A DNA stretch of 64,000 bases, taken from contig NZ_JAGEOK010000040.1 of assembly GCF_017573545.1 (NCBI RefSeq), positions 1 through 64,000 of the forward strand, given 5' to 3'. A program made the position numbers and the translations under genes. Under the pieces are notes generated by a model that saw nothing but the letters and a program-made list of their open reading frames with translations, did not search any database and was not told where the DNA came from. The stretch is from Actinomadura nitritigenes (GTDB taxonomy: Bacteria > Actinomycetota > Actinomycetes > Streptosporangiales > Streptosporangiaceae). Below are positions 31,921 to 41,100 of the stretch, piece after piece; the stretch's first letter is position 1, and each line of letters starts with the position of its first letter.

Positions 31921-33625
31921 CCGGTTACAGAGCGGGGCGGCACGGCCGGAAGGCCGTCTCGCCCGATGGGCGGTACCGCTCGTCCCGGCCGCCGCCGCGC
32001 TCGCCGTCAGCCTGATCGGCATCGGCCGGCCCTCCTTCTGGCTGGACGAGGCCGCCACGATCAGCGCGACGAGCCGGTCCGTCGGCCAGATGCTGCACCT
32101 GTTCCACCACCTCGACCTCGTGCACGCCTTCTACTACCTGGTCATGAAGGTGTGGGTCGCGGCCTTCGGCGCGGGCGAGACGGCGCTGCGGCTGCCGAGC
32201 GCGCTGGCGACCACGGCGGCGGCTGCGGGCGTCGCCTTGATCGGCCGGCGCTGCGCCGGACCGCTCGCCGGGACCCTGGCCGGGCTGGCGTACGCGGGCT
32301 CCGTTCCCGTCTCGGTCTACGCGCAGGAAGCCCGCTCCTACGCGATGGTGACCACGGTGGCGGTGCTGGCCACCTACCTGCTCGTCCGGGGCGTCCATCC
32401 GCAGGAGCGGCATCCGTGGCGCTGGTTCGCGGGGTACGGCGTCGCGGCCCTGCTGCTCGGTCTCCTGCACCTCGACGGCATCCTGCTGCTGCCGGCGCAC
32501 GGCACGACGCTCCTCCTGGCCCGTTCCAAGGCCCGGCGGACCTGGGTGCGGTGGACGGTCTGCGGCGGACTCGCCGGCGCCCTCCTTCTCCCGCTCGCCT
32601 TGGCCGCGCACACCCAGACCGAACAGGTGGCCTGGCTGCCCCGGCCGTCGTGGATGCTCGCCTGGCGGCTGGTGAAGTTCATGGTCGGCGGTTCCCATCT
32701 GGTGGCGCCGACCCTGGTGCTGGCCCTCATCGGCGCCTTCGCCGGCCTCCGGGCGCAGGGCGCGGACGGCGGGAACGGCACGGACGGCGGGGACGGCACG
32801 GACGGCGGGGACGGCGGGGACGGCGGGGACCGCGGGGACGGCGCTCGCCGAAGCGCGGCCGGATCCAGCGTCCCGCTCACCGTCCTCGCACTGCCCTGGC
32901 TGCTCGTGCCCTCCGCGCTGCTGTTCCTGGCGTCGATGGCGACCGACCCGATGTTCATCTTCCGCTACGTCCTGTTCTGCGTGCCCGCCTTGTCGCTGTT
33001 CATGGGCGCCGGGCTCGCGAGAGTCGCGGCTTTCTGGCGCCCCTGGCTAGGTGGCGCGCTGCTCGCGGTCGCGGTCGCGGCACTGGTCGTCCCGTCGATC
33101 CAGCCGCAGACCGCCGTCCGACGGCACGACGGCAAGCTCGACGACGTGCGCACCCCTGCGGAGATCGTCCGCCGCGAGGCGCACAACGGGGATCCCATCC
33201 TCTACCTCAACGGCGTCGTGCGCTGGGAGTCGGGCGCCTATCCGGACGCCTTCGGCCGCCTGCGCGACATCGGACTGGCCGAAGACCCCGTGCACGCGGG
33301 GAACTTCACGGGCCGTGACAAGCTCCCCTGGCAGTTGCGGGCCCCGCTCGTCCGCACGGACCGGTTGTGGGTGATGCGGACCAGGTCCATCAGCGAGACT
33401 CCCGGCCCCCTGGTCGACAAACGGCTGAAGCTGGTCCAGGCCACCGGCCCTTGGCGGATCGAGGGCAGATGGAGGTTCAAGGGCGGGCGGCTCATCCTCT
33501 ACGTGCGGACCGGCCCGTACCGCTCTCCGTCGAAGGCCCACGGGCCCACCACCAAACCGAGGTCCACCGCCAAACCGAGGCCCGCCGCCCCGAAACCGCA
33601 CCGCACCGCCCCGGCGGCGCCCTAA
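31898..33625 (+). CDS. GT39-like polytopic membrane glycosyltransferase
   Basis: 575 residues; ATG at 31898 with GGAGG nine bases upstream, overlapping the GlfT1-like gene by 23 bp. GT-C fold with about ten hydrophobic segments; after the first helix comes FWLDEA with the catalytic-type Asp50-Glu51, as in GT39/GT83 enzymes that use polyprenyl-phosphate sugars outside the membrane. A Gly/Asp repeat (GGDG units, near residues 290-315) interrupts a cytosolic or external loop, and the Pro/Lys-rich tail may contact the wall. Likely adds a mannose or pentose residue to the exported polymer; sugar not deducible. Confidence 0.85.
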   Translation: MTSLALDSRLQSGAARPEGRLARWAVPLVPAAAALAVSLIGIGRPSFWLDEAATISATSRSVGQMLHLFHHLDLVHAFYYLVMKVWVAAFGAGETALRLPSALATTAAAAGVALIGRRCAGPLAGTLAGLAYAGSVPVSVYAQEARSYAMVTTVAVLATYLLVRGVHPQERHPWRWFAGYGVAALLLGLLHLDGILLLPAHGTTLLLARSKARRTWVRWTVCGGLAGALLLPLALAAHTQTEQVAWLPRPSWMLAWRLVKFMVGGSHLVAPTLVLALIGAFAGLRAQGADGGNGTDGGDGTDGGDGGDGGDRGDGARRSAAGSSVPLTVLALPWLLVPSALLFLASMATDPMFIFRYVLFCVPALSLFMGAGLARVAAFWRPWLGGALLAVAVAALVVPSIQPQTAVRRHDGKLDDVRTPAEIVRREAHNGDPILYLNGVVRWESGAYPDAFGRLRDIGLAEDPVHAGNFTGRDKLPWQLRAPLVRTDRLWVMRTRSISETPGPLVDKRLKLVQATGPWRIEGRWRFKGGRLILYVRTGPYRSPSKAHGPTTKPRSTAKPRPAAPKPHRTAPAAP

Positions 33626-35079
33626 CGGATCTCGAGGTAGTCGACCTGGCCCTGCCCGTCGATCCTCGCGAGGCTGAGGGTGTTCCAACCCGCGTTCAGG
33701 ACCGCGTCGACCGTGCCGGACGTCCAGTCCGCATCCTTGGTCTCACGCAGCGGGAACGTCGCGTCCGCGACACCGTTCACCGAGAGCTCCAGGTGCGCGG
33801 CCCCGCCCGACCGGTTGGCGTATCCGATCCGCACCGAGTAGCGGCCGGCGGCCGGCGCGAACACCGGGACGTCCAGGCGGCAGCCGTCCCGGTCGAACGG
33901 GCCGACGGCCGAGCCGCCCGAGGCCTGCGGCCGCCGCAGCGTGGCGACGCAGCCGTTCAGCCGTCCCCGCTCGGCCTCGAAGCGGGCGGGCACCCCCCGC
34001 ACCACGGGCCGGGAACCGTCCCAGCCGAGCGGGGCCACGAACATCCCGCGATCCACCGTCGAGCCGCCGTGGTGCTTCAGGATTCCGTGGAAGACCAGAT
34101 GGTCGCCGGTCTCGTCGCTGAGGATGTCCGCGCTGCCGGGCCCCTCGACCGCTCCCCCGTACGCACCGGTGGACTGAAGCGGGCGCGGCGCCTTCCGGTA
34201 CGGGCCTTCGAGCGACGTGGCCACCGCGTAGCGGGTCTGGTAATCCGACCTGAAGTACCAGCCGGCCGAGTAGAGCAGCACGTACTCGCCGCCGCGGCGC
34301 ACGAGGTCGGGCGCCTCCACCAGGACGGGCTCGCTCCCGTCATGGCCGAGGATGCGCTTCGCCGGACCGTTCACGTGGAGCCCGTCCGCGGTGAGCGGCA
34401 CGAGGTAGATCGCCGCCGTCCTTCTCTCGTCGCTCTTGTAGAGCAGGTACCTGGTCCCGTCGGTCTCGATGTAGGAGGACGGGTCGATGGCCCCGCCGAG
34501 GTCGAGCGGGCACACCAGTGGCGGTCCGTCGACCGGGACGAAGGGTCCGGCCGGCGAGGTCGACGTCGCGACGCCGATGCACTGGACGTCCCGGTCCCGG
34601 CGAGCGGCGGAGAAGTAGAGGACGTAGGTACCCGATCCCGAGGGCGGCGGCACGACCTCGGGCGCCCAGGTGCGCCCCGCCTCGGCCCAGGACGGGAGCC
34701 GTGCGAGGCCGTCACCGGGCGAGCGGGTCCACGGGCCGGCCGGTGACGGTGCGGTCGCCACGGGCATCGTCGCGTCCCCGTTGTTGGTGCCGTACGCGTA
34801 GTACCTGCCGCCCACCTTGATCGCCATCGGGTCGGCGAACCAGCCGTCGATCACCGGCTTGACGGGCGAGTACCCGGGCGGCGTGACCGGCGTCCGGGAT
34901 CCGGCGGACGCGGGCGGCCGGACCGGGACACGCGTCCGCTGCGCGGCCGAGGGACCGGGTCCCGGCTTCGCCGCCCCCGGCAGGCAGGAGGCGGCCAGCG
35001 CCACGAGCAGCGCCACGACGGCGCTGATCACGGTCCCGCCCACCAGCGGTCTCGGCAACCCGTTCTGTCGCAGGTCCAC
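33622..35079 (-). CDS. Secreted GH43-type glycosidase with C-terminal CBM
   Basis: 485 residues from GTG 35079 (GAGG six bases upstream). N-terminal signal/anchor helix ends in LAASC, a weak lipobox. A five-bladed propeller domain carries the GH43 triad: general base Asp in WFADPMAIKV, pKa-modulating Asp in AIDPSSY and acid Glu in VEAPDLV. The C-terminal 130 residues form a CBM6/35-like beta sandwich. GH43 enzymes cleave arabinofuranosides, xylosides or galactans, so turnover of the locus polymer is plausible. The stop overlaps the opposing GT39-like stop in the tetramer CTAA. Confidence 0.88.
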   Translation of the reverse strand: MDLRQNGLPRPLVGGTVISAVVALLVALAASCLPGAAKPGPGPSAAQRTRVPVRPPASAGSRTPVTPPGYSPVKPVIDGWFADPMAIKVGGRYYAYGTNNGDATMPVATAPSPAGPWTRSPGDGLARLPSWAEAGRTWAPEVVPPPSGSGTYVLYFSAARRDRDVQCIGVATSTSPAGPFVPVDGPPLVCPLDLGGAIDPSSYIETDGTRYLLYKSDERRTAAIYLVPLTADGLHVNGPAKRILGHDGSEPVLVEAPDLVRRGGEYVLLYSAGWYFRSDYQTRYAVATSLEGPYRKAPRPLQSTGAYGGAVEGPGSADILSDETGDHLVFHGILKHHGGSTVDRGMFVAPLGWDGSRPVVRGVPARFEAERGRLNGCVATLRRPQASGGSAVGPFDRDGCRLDVPVFAPAAGRYSVRIGYANRSGGAAHLELSVNGVADATFPLRETKDADWTSGTVDAVLNAGWNTLSLARIDGQGQVDYLEIR

Positions 35080-35106
35080 GCCCTCCCTCGCCCCGTCCTC
35101 CCGCAT

Positions 35107-35125
35107 GATGCCAACAAGGGGCATC
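35107..35125. promoter_or_regulatory. Dyad GATGCC-N7-GGCATC between divergent genes
   Basis: Perfect 6-bp arms with a seven-base spacer, 27 bp before the GH43 start and about 147 bp before the sulfatase start. It may be an operator for one or both genes. No clear -10 and -35 pair could be assigned. Confidence 0.35.
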
Positions 35126-35271
35126 GAACCGCGAACTGGCGCCAAGTGCACGAATCACCACAGGGCTGGTTACCCTTGCAGGCCGGACCTCTGATCGATA
35201 GCGCGCGGCCGGAGCCGCGGCACGAGACCGGACCGGACGCGCGTCCCCGCGCCAGGAGGGAAAGGCGGACA

Positions 35272-36834
35272 TTGATCCGACAACGGCGGTCACGCCCGCG
35301 TGCGCGATCGGCCCGGCCTTCGCCGGCGCACCCGCGGGGACGCGCGGCGACCGCCCTCCTGTGCCTGGTGGCCGCGCTCCTGGCCGGCGGCTGCAGCGAC
35401 CGGTCCGCGCCCGGCACCGTCCACGGCAAGCGGGGGACCGCGCCGGGCGCGGCGAAGAAGCCGAACATCATCTTCGTGCTCACCGACGACCTGTCGTGGA
35501 ACCTCGTCGCGCACATGCCGCAGGTGCAGAGGATGCAGCGGGACGGGCTGACCTTCGACGAGTTCTTCATGGCCGACTCGCTGTGCTGCACGTCCCGCGC
35601 GACGATCTTCACCGGGCTCTATCCGCACAACACCAAGGTCCGCACGAACTTCCCGCCGCTCGGCGGCTACCAGGTCTTCGAGCAGCACGGCGGGGAGCAG
35701 AACTCGTTCGCGCCCGCACTGCAGAAGGCCGGGTACCGCACCGCGCTCCTCGGCAAGTACATGAACGGGTACCAGCCCGCCGACACGCAGGGCGGAGCAC
35801 AGCCGTACGTACCGCCCGGGTGGGGCGAATGGTACGTCGCGGGCAACGGATACCCCGAGTACGACTACAACCTGAACGAGAACGGCCGCCTCGTCTCCTA
35901 CGGGCACGAGCCGCAGGACTACCTGACCGATGTCCTGGCCGGCAAGGGCACCGATTTCGTACGGCGCGCCGCAGGCTCCTCCCAGCCGTTCTTCATGGAG
36001 ATCTCGACGTTCGCGCCGCACGGCCCGTTCACTCCCGCACCGAGGTACGCCAAGAGCTTCCCCCACCTGAAGGCGCCGCGCCCGCCGTCGTTCAACGAGA
36101 AGGACGTCGGCGACAAGCCGTCCTGGCTGCGCAAGCACCCCAAGCTCGGCAAGGGCGCGATCGCCCGGATCGACGAGGGGTTCCGCGACCGGGTCCGGAT
36201 GGTGCAGTCGGTCGACGACATGATCGGCCGCATCCGCGGCGAGCTGGCGTCGCTCGGCATCGACCGCGACACCTACGTGGTCTTCGGTTCGGACAACGGC
36301 TTCCACATGGGCGAGCACCGGCTCGCCGGCGGCAAGATGACCGCGTTCGACATCGACATCCACGTCCCGTACGTCGTCACCGGGCCCGGCGTCGGCGCGG
36401 GGCGCCATGTCGGCGCGTTCGCGCAGAACACCGACCTCGCGCCCACCTTCCTCGGGCTCGCCGGGCTGCCCGCGCCGCCGAGCGCCGACGGCCGGTCGCT
36501 GGTGCCATTCCTGCGCGGCGAGACGCCCGGCGGCTGGCGGCAGGCGGCGCTGATCGAGCACGTCAAGCCCCCGCCGTCGCGCGACGACCCGGACCAGCAG
36601 GACTCCGCGCCGGGCGCGCCGACGACCTACAACGCGATCCGCACGAGCGACGCGCTCTACGTGGAGTACGCCGACGGGGAGCGCGAGTACTACGACCTGA
36701 GAAGCGACCCGAACGAGTTGCAGAACACCGCGGGGCGGCTGCCCGAGCAGCGGCGCCGGGAGCTGTCGAACCAGCTGTACGCGTTCGTGCACTGCTCCGG
36801 GCAGGGGTGCGCCGCCGCCGGGCAGACCGGGTGA
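35272..36834 (+). CDS. Lipoprotein sulfatase, N-acetylglucosamine-6-sulfatase-like
   Basis: About 520 residues from TTG 35272 (AAAGG six bases upstream, AGGAGG further back); an ATG at 35146 would leave an implausibly long leader. The N-terminus is Arg-rich, then a hydrophobic helix and lipobox LLAGGC. Alkaline-phosphatase fold: NIIFVLTDDL (metal Asp pair), active-site motif LCCTSRATIFTG at 104-115, GKYMNGY, HGPF and GSDNGFHMGEH. The formylglycine motif is C-x-T-S-R, with Thr where Pro is usual. It probably removes sulfate from a glycan outside the membrane, notable beside sulfotransferase-like genes. Needs a formylglycine-generating enzyme, not in this window. Confidence 0.9.
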   Translation: MIRQRRSRPRARSARPSPAHPRGRAATALLCLVAALLAGGCSDRSAPGTVHGKRGTAPGAAKKPNIIFVLTDDLSWNLVAHMPQVQRMQRDGLTFDEFFMADSLCCTSRATIFTGLYPHNTKVRTNFPPLGGYQVFEQHGGEQNSFAPALQKAGYRTALLGKYMNGYQPADTQGGAQPYVPPGWGEWYVAGNGYPEYDYNLNENGRLVSYGHEPQDYLTDVLAGKGTDFVRRAAGSSQPFFMEISTFAPHGPFTPAPRYAKSFPHLKAPRPPSFNEKDVGDKPSWLRKHPKLGKGAIARIDEGFRDRVRMVQSVDDMIGRIRGELASLGIDRDTYVVFGSDNGFHMGEHRLAGGKMTAFDIDIHVPYVVTGPGVGAGRHVGAFAQNTDLAPTFLGLAGLPAPPSADGRSLVPFLRGETPGGWRQAALIEHVKPPPSRDDPDQQDSAPGAPTTYNAIRTSDALYVEYADGEREYYDLRSDPNELQNTAGRLPEQRRRELSNQLYAFVHCSGQGCAAAGQTG

Positions 36835-36889
36835 GCCGGGCCGCCGGGATCACCCGGGAGGGCGGCCCGAAGAAGGGGGATCACGATCC

Positions 36890-38014
36890 ATGCAGCTGAC
36901 CAGCACGGCCTTCGTCGTCCTCGTCTGCCTGCTCGCAGTGGCGGCCCTGGTCGGCACGCTGTGGGCGCTGCCGAGGGTCACCGGACGCGGTCTCGGCCCG
37001 CAGGCGGCCCGCGGCGCGCTCCTGGTCGGCTGCCAGCTGTTCATCACGCTCGCCCTCGTCACCGGCATGAACGCCTACTTCGTCTTCTACAACAGCTGGA
37101 GCGATCTCTTCGGCCGGCTGGACGGCCCCGTCGCCGTGCACGGCGCCACCGCCGGCCATGGCGCCTGGGCGAGCGGCCCCTTGGCCCGCACCGTCTCGCC
37201 GCTGTCGGCGCAGCAGGGCCTGCACGACCCGGAACGGGACGGGCGGCTGGAGCAGACGACGATCCGCGGCGCCCGGACGGGCCTTCAGGTGCAGGCGTTC
37301 GTCTACCTGCCGCCGCAGTACTTCCAGCCGCAGTTCAAGGACCGCCGCTTCCCGGTGGCGCTGGTTCTCGCCGGCTATCCGGGCGACCCGCGCGGCATCA
37401 TCGAGCGGCAGGCGATGGTGAAGCTCGCCGCCAAGGACATGCGCAACGGAACGATCCAGCCGACCGTCTACGTCATCACCCGGACGATGGTCGCCCCGCC
37501 CCGCGACACCGAGTGCACGGACGTGCCGAGCGGGCCGCAGTCCCTGGCGTTCTTCGCGCAGGACGTCCCGAAGGCGCTGAGCGCGACCTACCGGCTGGCG
37601 GCCGACGAGCAGGGCTGGGGCGTGATGGGCCAGTCGACCGGCGGCTACTGCGCGGTGAAGCTGGCCATGATGCACTCCGACCGGTTCGTCGCCGGCGCCT
37701 CGCTCGGCGGTTACCTCCACGCGGTCAAGGACCCGACCACCGGAGAGCTGTACGGCGGCAGCGCGATGGTGCGCAACGACAACGATCTGATCTGGCGAGT
37801 CGGGCATCTGCCGCCGCCGCCCACCTCCGTCCTGCTGGCCTCCAGCAAGGTGGAGAAGGGGTACCGGCAGGCGCAGCAGTTCATCAAGATGGCGAAACCG
37901 CCGCTGCGGGTGGACACGCTGTTCCCCGACGACGGCGGCCACAACTTCGGCACGTTCACCCGGCTGACTCCCGAGATCATGCAGTGGATGAACGGCCGGC
38001 TGAAGGCCGGGTGA
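36890..38014 (+). CDS. Membrane-anchored alpha/beta-hydrolase esterase
   Basis: 374 residues; ATG at 36890, G-rich ribosome-binding sequence upstream. Two N-terminal transmembrane helices (about 5-28 and 42-68) leave a large extracellular esterase-D/antigen-85-like domain: nucleophile Ser249 in GQSTGG, a likely acidic residue near 344, and His351 in DGGHNFG. The order fits the esterase-family proteins related to mycolyltransferases and feruloyl esterases. It may acylate or deacylate the exported wall polymer. 55 bp after the sulfatase on the same strand, so probably co-transcribed. No mycolate pathway evidence in this window. Confidence 0.87.
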   Translation: MQLTSTAFVVLVCLLAVAALVGTLWALPRVTGRGLGPQAARGALLVGCQLFITLALVTGMNAYFVFYNSWSDLFGRLDGPVAVHGATAGHGAWASGPLARTVSPLSAQQGLHDPERDGRLEQTTIRGARTGLQVQAFVYLPPQYFQPQFKDRRFPVALVLAGYPGDPRGIIERQAMVKLAAKDMRNGTIQPTVYVITRTMVAPPRDTECTDVPSGPQSLAFFAQDVPKALSATYRLAADEQGWGVMGQSTGGYCAVKLAMMHSDRFVAGASLGGYLHAVKDPTTGELYGGSAMVRNDNDLIWRVGHLPPPPTSVLLASSKVEKGYRQAQQFIKMAKPPLRVDTLFPDDGGHNFGTFTRLTPEIMQWMNGRLKAG

Positions 38015-38043
38015 CGGCGTTGCCGTCCGCAACGCGGCCCCCA

Positions 38044-38065
38044 GGGGCGAATGCCCCATTATCAT
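38044..38065 (+). promoter_or_regulatory. Hairpin GGGGC-GAAT-GCCCC and -10 box TATCAT
   Basis: Perfect 5-bp arms at 38044-38048 and 38053-38057 lie 30 bp after the esterase stop and may terminate it. TATCAT at 38060-38065 immediately follows and fits the -10 consensus at five of six positions, so this short segment could both end one transcript and start the propeller-protein transcript (GTG 38126). Confidence 0.4.
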
Positions 38066-38125
38066 CGCTCACGACCATCTGACACGCGGGCGACGTGTAC
38101 GTGACCTCAGGCTGGGAGTGCGGGC

Positions 38126-41100
38126 GTGACTTCGACCGGAAAGCAGGACGGCGACCACGGGCCCGGGCAGGGCGGGGTCGAGCGTCCCGACGCCGGGCGG
38201 CCGGAGCAGGCGCCGCCGCCTCCCCAGTGGCTGGGCGAGCAGGGCCCGTCCGGCGCCACGCCGCTGCTGCCGGAGCCGGCCGAGCAGCCGCCGCCGTTCG
38301 GGGAGCCGCTGCCCGAGCCGGAGGACAACGAGTCCGACCGGACGATCAGCGACATCGACATCAGCGGGATGATGCGCACCCAGGTGTTCCCGGCCGGGAA
38401 CCAGGGCGGGAACCAGGGCGGGGGCGAGGGCGGCGAGCCCGGCGCTCCCCCGCCGCTCCCGCCGTTCCCCGGCGCGCCGGGCGCCGCGCCCGCGGGCCCA
38501 GCCGCGCCCACCGGCCCGGCTTCCGGGGGTCCCGCTCCCGGTGGCCCGATCGGCGACCAGACCATCCTGGACGCCTCCGCCTGGCTCGGGAACACCGGCC
38601 GCGATGACGACGAGGACGACGACGCGGACGTCACCCGCGTGGAGCGTCCCGCCGCCTCCCAGCAGCCGCCCGTCCAGCCGCCGGCGCCGCCGACCCTGCC
38701 GCCCTTCGCGCAGCAGCCGCCGGTCCCGCAGCCGCCCGCGCCGTTCCCCTACGCCCAGGACGTCCCCGCGCCGCCCCCGGCGTCCGCGCCCGAGCCGTTC
38801 CCGTGGGCGCAGGAGATCCCCGGCGGCCCGCAGGCCGCGCTGCCGACCGCGCCCCAGGCCACACCGCAGCCCGCCCCGCCGCTTCCCGGTCCTCCGCAGC
38901 CCGGCCCCGCGCAGCCCGCGCACGAGCCGTTCCCCTGGGCGCAGGAGATCCCGGACAGCAAGCCCGTGCTCGGCGGGCCCGAGCCGTTCCCCTACGCCCA
39001 GGAGATCCCGGGCGTCCCGTCGCCCGCCTTCCAGCAGCCGCCGAACAGCGTGCAGCCCGTCGCGCCCCCGCCGGTGATCGACGAGCCATGGCGCAAACCC
39101 GCGGGGGGCGGCAAGAAGCCCCGCCGGAGCCTCAAGAAGCCGCTGCTCATCGGCACCGCCGTGGTCGCCGCGGCGGCGCTGGTCGGCGGCGGTATCGTGC
39201 TCGTGCCCCGGCTGGGCGGGAGCAAGGACGACGGCGGCTCCGGCGGCGGCGCCAAGCTGGCCGGCGCGCTGTTCCCCGTGAATCGCCCGGCCCAGACCGA
39301 CGGCCGCGACCAGCAGATCACCGGTGTCGACTCCGCCGGGTCGACCGTCGTCGCGGTCGGTGGCGAGTCCGATCCGGAGAGCGCGCGCGGCCTGTTCCTC
39401 GTCTCCGCCGACGGGGGACGCACGTTCAAGTCCGCCACGCTCAAGGGCACCGACGGTGCGGTCCCCGCCCCGGGCGACGTGCCCTCCGCGGTGGGAGGCT
39501 CGTCCCACGGCTGGGTCGCCGTCGGCACCCGGACGGGCGGCGGCGGGGTCGTGTGGACCAGCACCGACGGGCGGACCTGGACCAGGCAGCCCGACCCCGT
39601 CGGAGACGTCTTCGGCCGGCACAGCCGCGTGCAGCGGATCGTCGGCACCGACTCCGGTTTCCTGGCCATCGGCGAGCGGAGCCAGAAGGGCGACTTCAGC
39701 GACGCGGTTCCCGTCGTCTGGCTCTCGGGCGACGGGCGCCGCTGGGAGGTGCGCGGGGGCGCCCAGATCGGCCTCCAGGTCGAGAACGGGACGTTCTCGC
39801 TCGTGGAGGCGGCCGCCGGCGGCAAGGTCATCCTGCTCGAGGCGCTCATCACCCCGAAGGGGGGCAGGCAGGGCCCTTACCGCAAGGTATGGCGTTCGGA
39901 GGACGGCGGCCGGACCTGGGCGGTCTCGGACGTGCCGGTGCCGAAGGGCAGCCGCGGCCTGGAGATCGGCGGGGGCCCGGCCGGCTTCCTCGCGATGCGC
40001 GAGGTCACGGCGTCCGGCGCGCCGGCCGGCCAGGCGTTCGTCTCCAAGGACGGCGCCTCCTGGACGAAGGCCGGCACGCTGAGCCCGAGCGGCTACCGGC
40101 GGACCAGCCAGGTCCTCGGCGACGAGCGCGGCTACGCCGCCGTCGTCGTCCGCGGGCGCGACGTGCTGGTGTCGCGGAGCGCGGACGGGCGAAGCTGGCA
40201 GGACGCGGGCACGTCGGAGTCGAAGGCCGGGCGCAAGCTCGAGGGGGCGGCACTGGCCGGTGACCAGACGGTGGTCGTCGGGAGCGAGCCCGGGGGCGGC
40301 GACACCGATCCGCTGCTGAGCGTCTGGGACGCGCACGGCGCCGCGATCCCGGTCGACCCGTCCAAGGTGGCCGGTGCCCTGCGGCCTGACCACACGGTCC
40401 AGGACGTCCGGGCGGCGGGCGGCCTCGCCGTCGCGGTGGGCAGCGCGTCCGGCGACGCCGCCGTCTGGTCGTCCAAGGACGGCGCCTCGTGGCAGGAGGC
40501 GCAGGGGCTCGGAGCGGCGTTCACCCGGCCCGGACCGCAGCGGCTCCTCGATGTGACGGACGGGAAGGCGGGCTGGCTGGCGGTCGGTTACGACCAGGCT
40601 TCGCCGCGGCGCCCGCTCGTCGTCACGTCGGCGGACGGTGCGGCCTGGCGGGCCGCCGACACCGCCGCCCCGTTCGCCGCGAGCAGGAACGGGGTGCCGG
40701 TCACGGCGGCCGCCGCGAGCGGCCCGGCCGGGTACGTGGTCGTCGGCACCGAGGGCCCTTCGGCGGCGACCTGGTTCTCCGCGGACCTGAAGACCTGGGA
40801 ACGCGGTAAGAGCGCCGCCCCGAACGCCCTGGAGGGCAAGGCCGGGGCAGGCCACTGGATGCTGGACGTCGCGAACGGGCCTTCGGGCTACATCGCCGTC
40901 GGCGGAGGCCGCGATGGCAACGGGAACCACCCGAACGTGTGGACGTCGCCGGACGGCAAGCAGTGGACGCTGCAGCAGCTCAAACTGCCCGGCGGAGTGA
41001 AGGAAGGCCACCTCACCCGCGTCGCGGTCAAGGGCACAACGGTCGTCGCCACCGGGATAGCCGCCACGGAGCAGGGACTGAGCTGGCTCGGTTACGTGTC

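Noticed and set aside
32760..32850. GGDG repeats in the GT39-like protein as a calcium-binding RTX domain
   Set aside because: The repeat is short, lacks the nonapeptide spacing GGxGxDxUx, and sits in a loop between membrane helices.
38069..41011. Minus-strand frame of 980 codons opposite the BNR propeller gene
   Set aside because: The plus-strand product has regular Asp-box motifs and a TM helix; the minus frame is Arg/Gly-rich with none.
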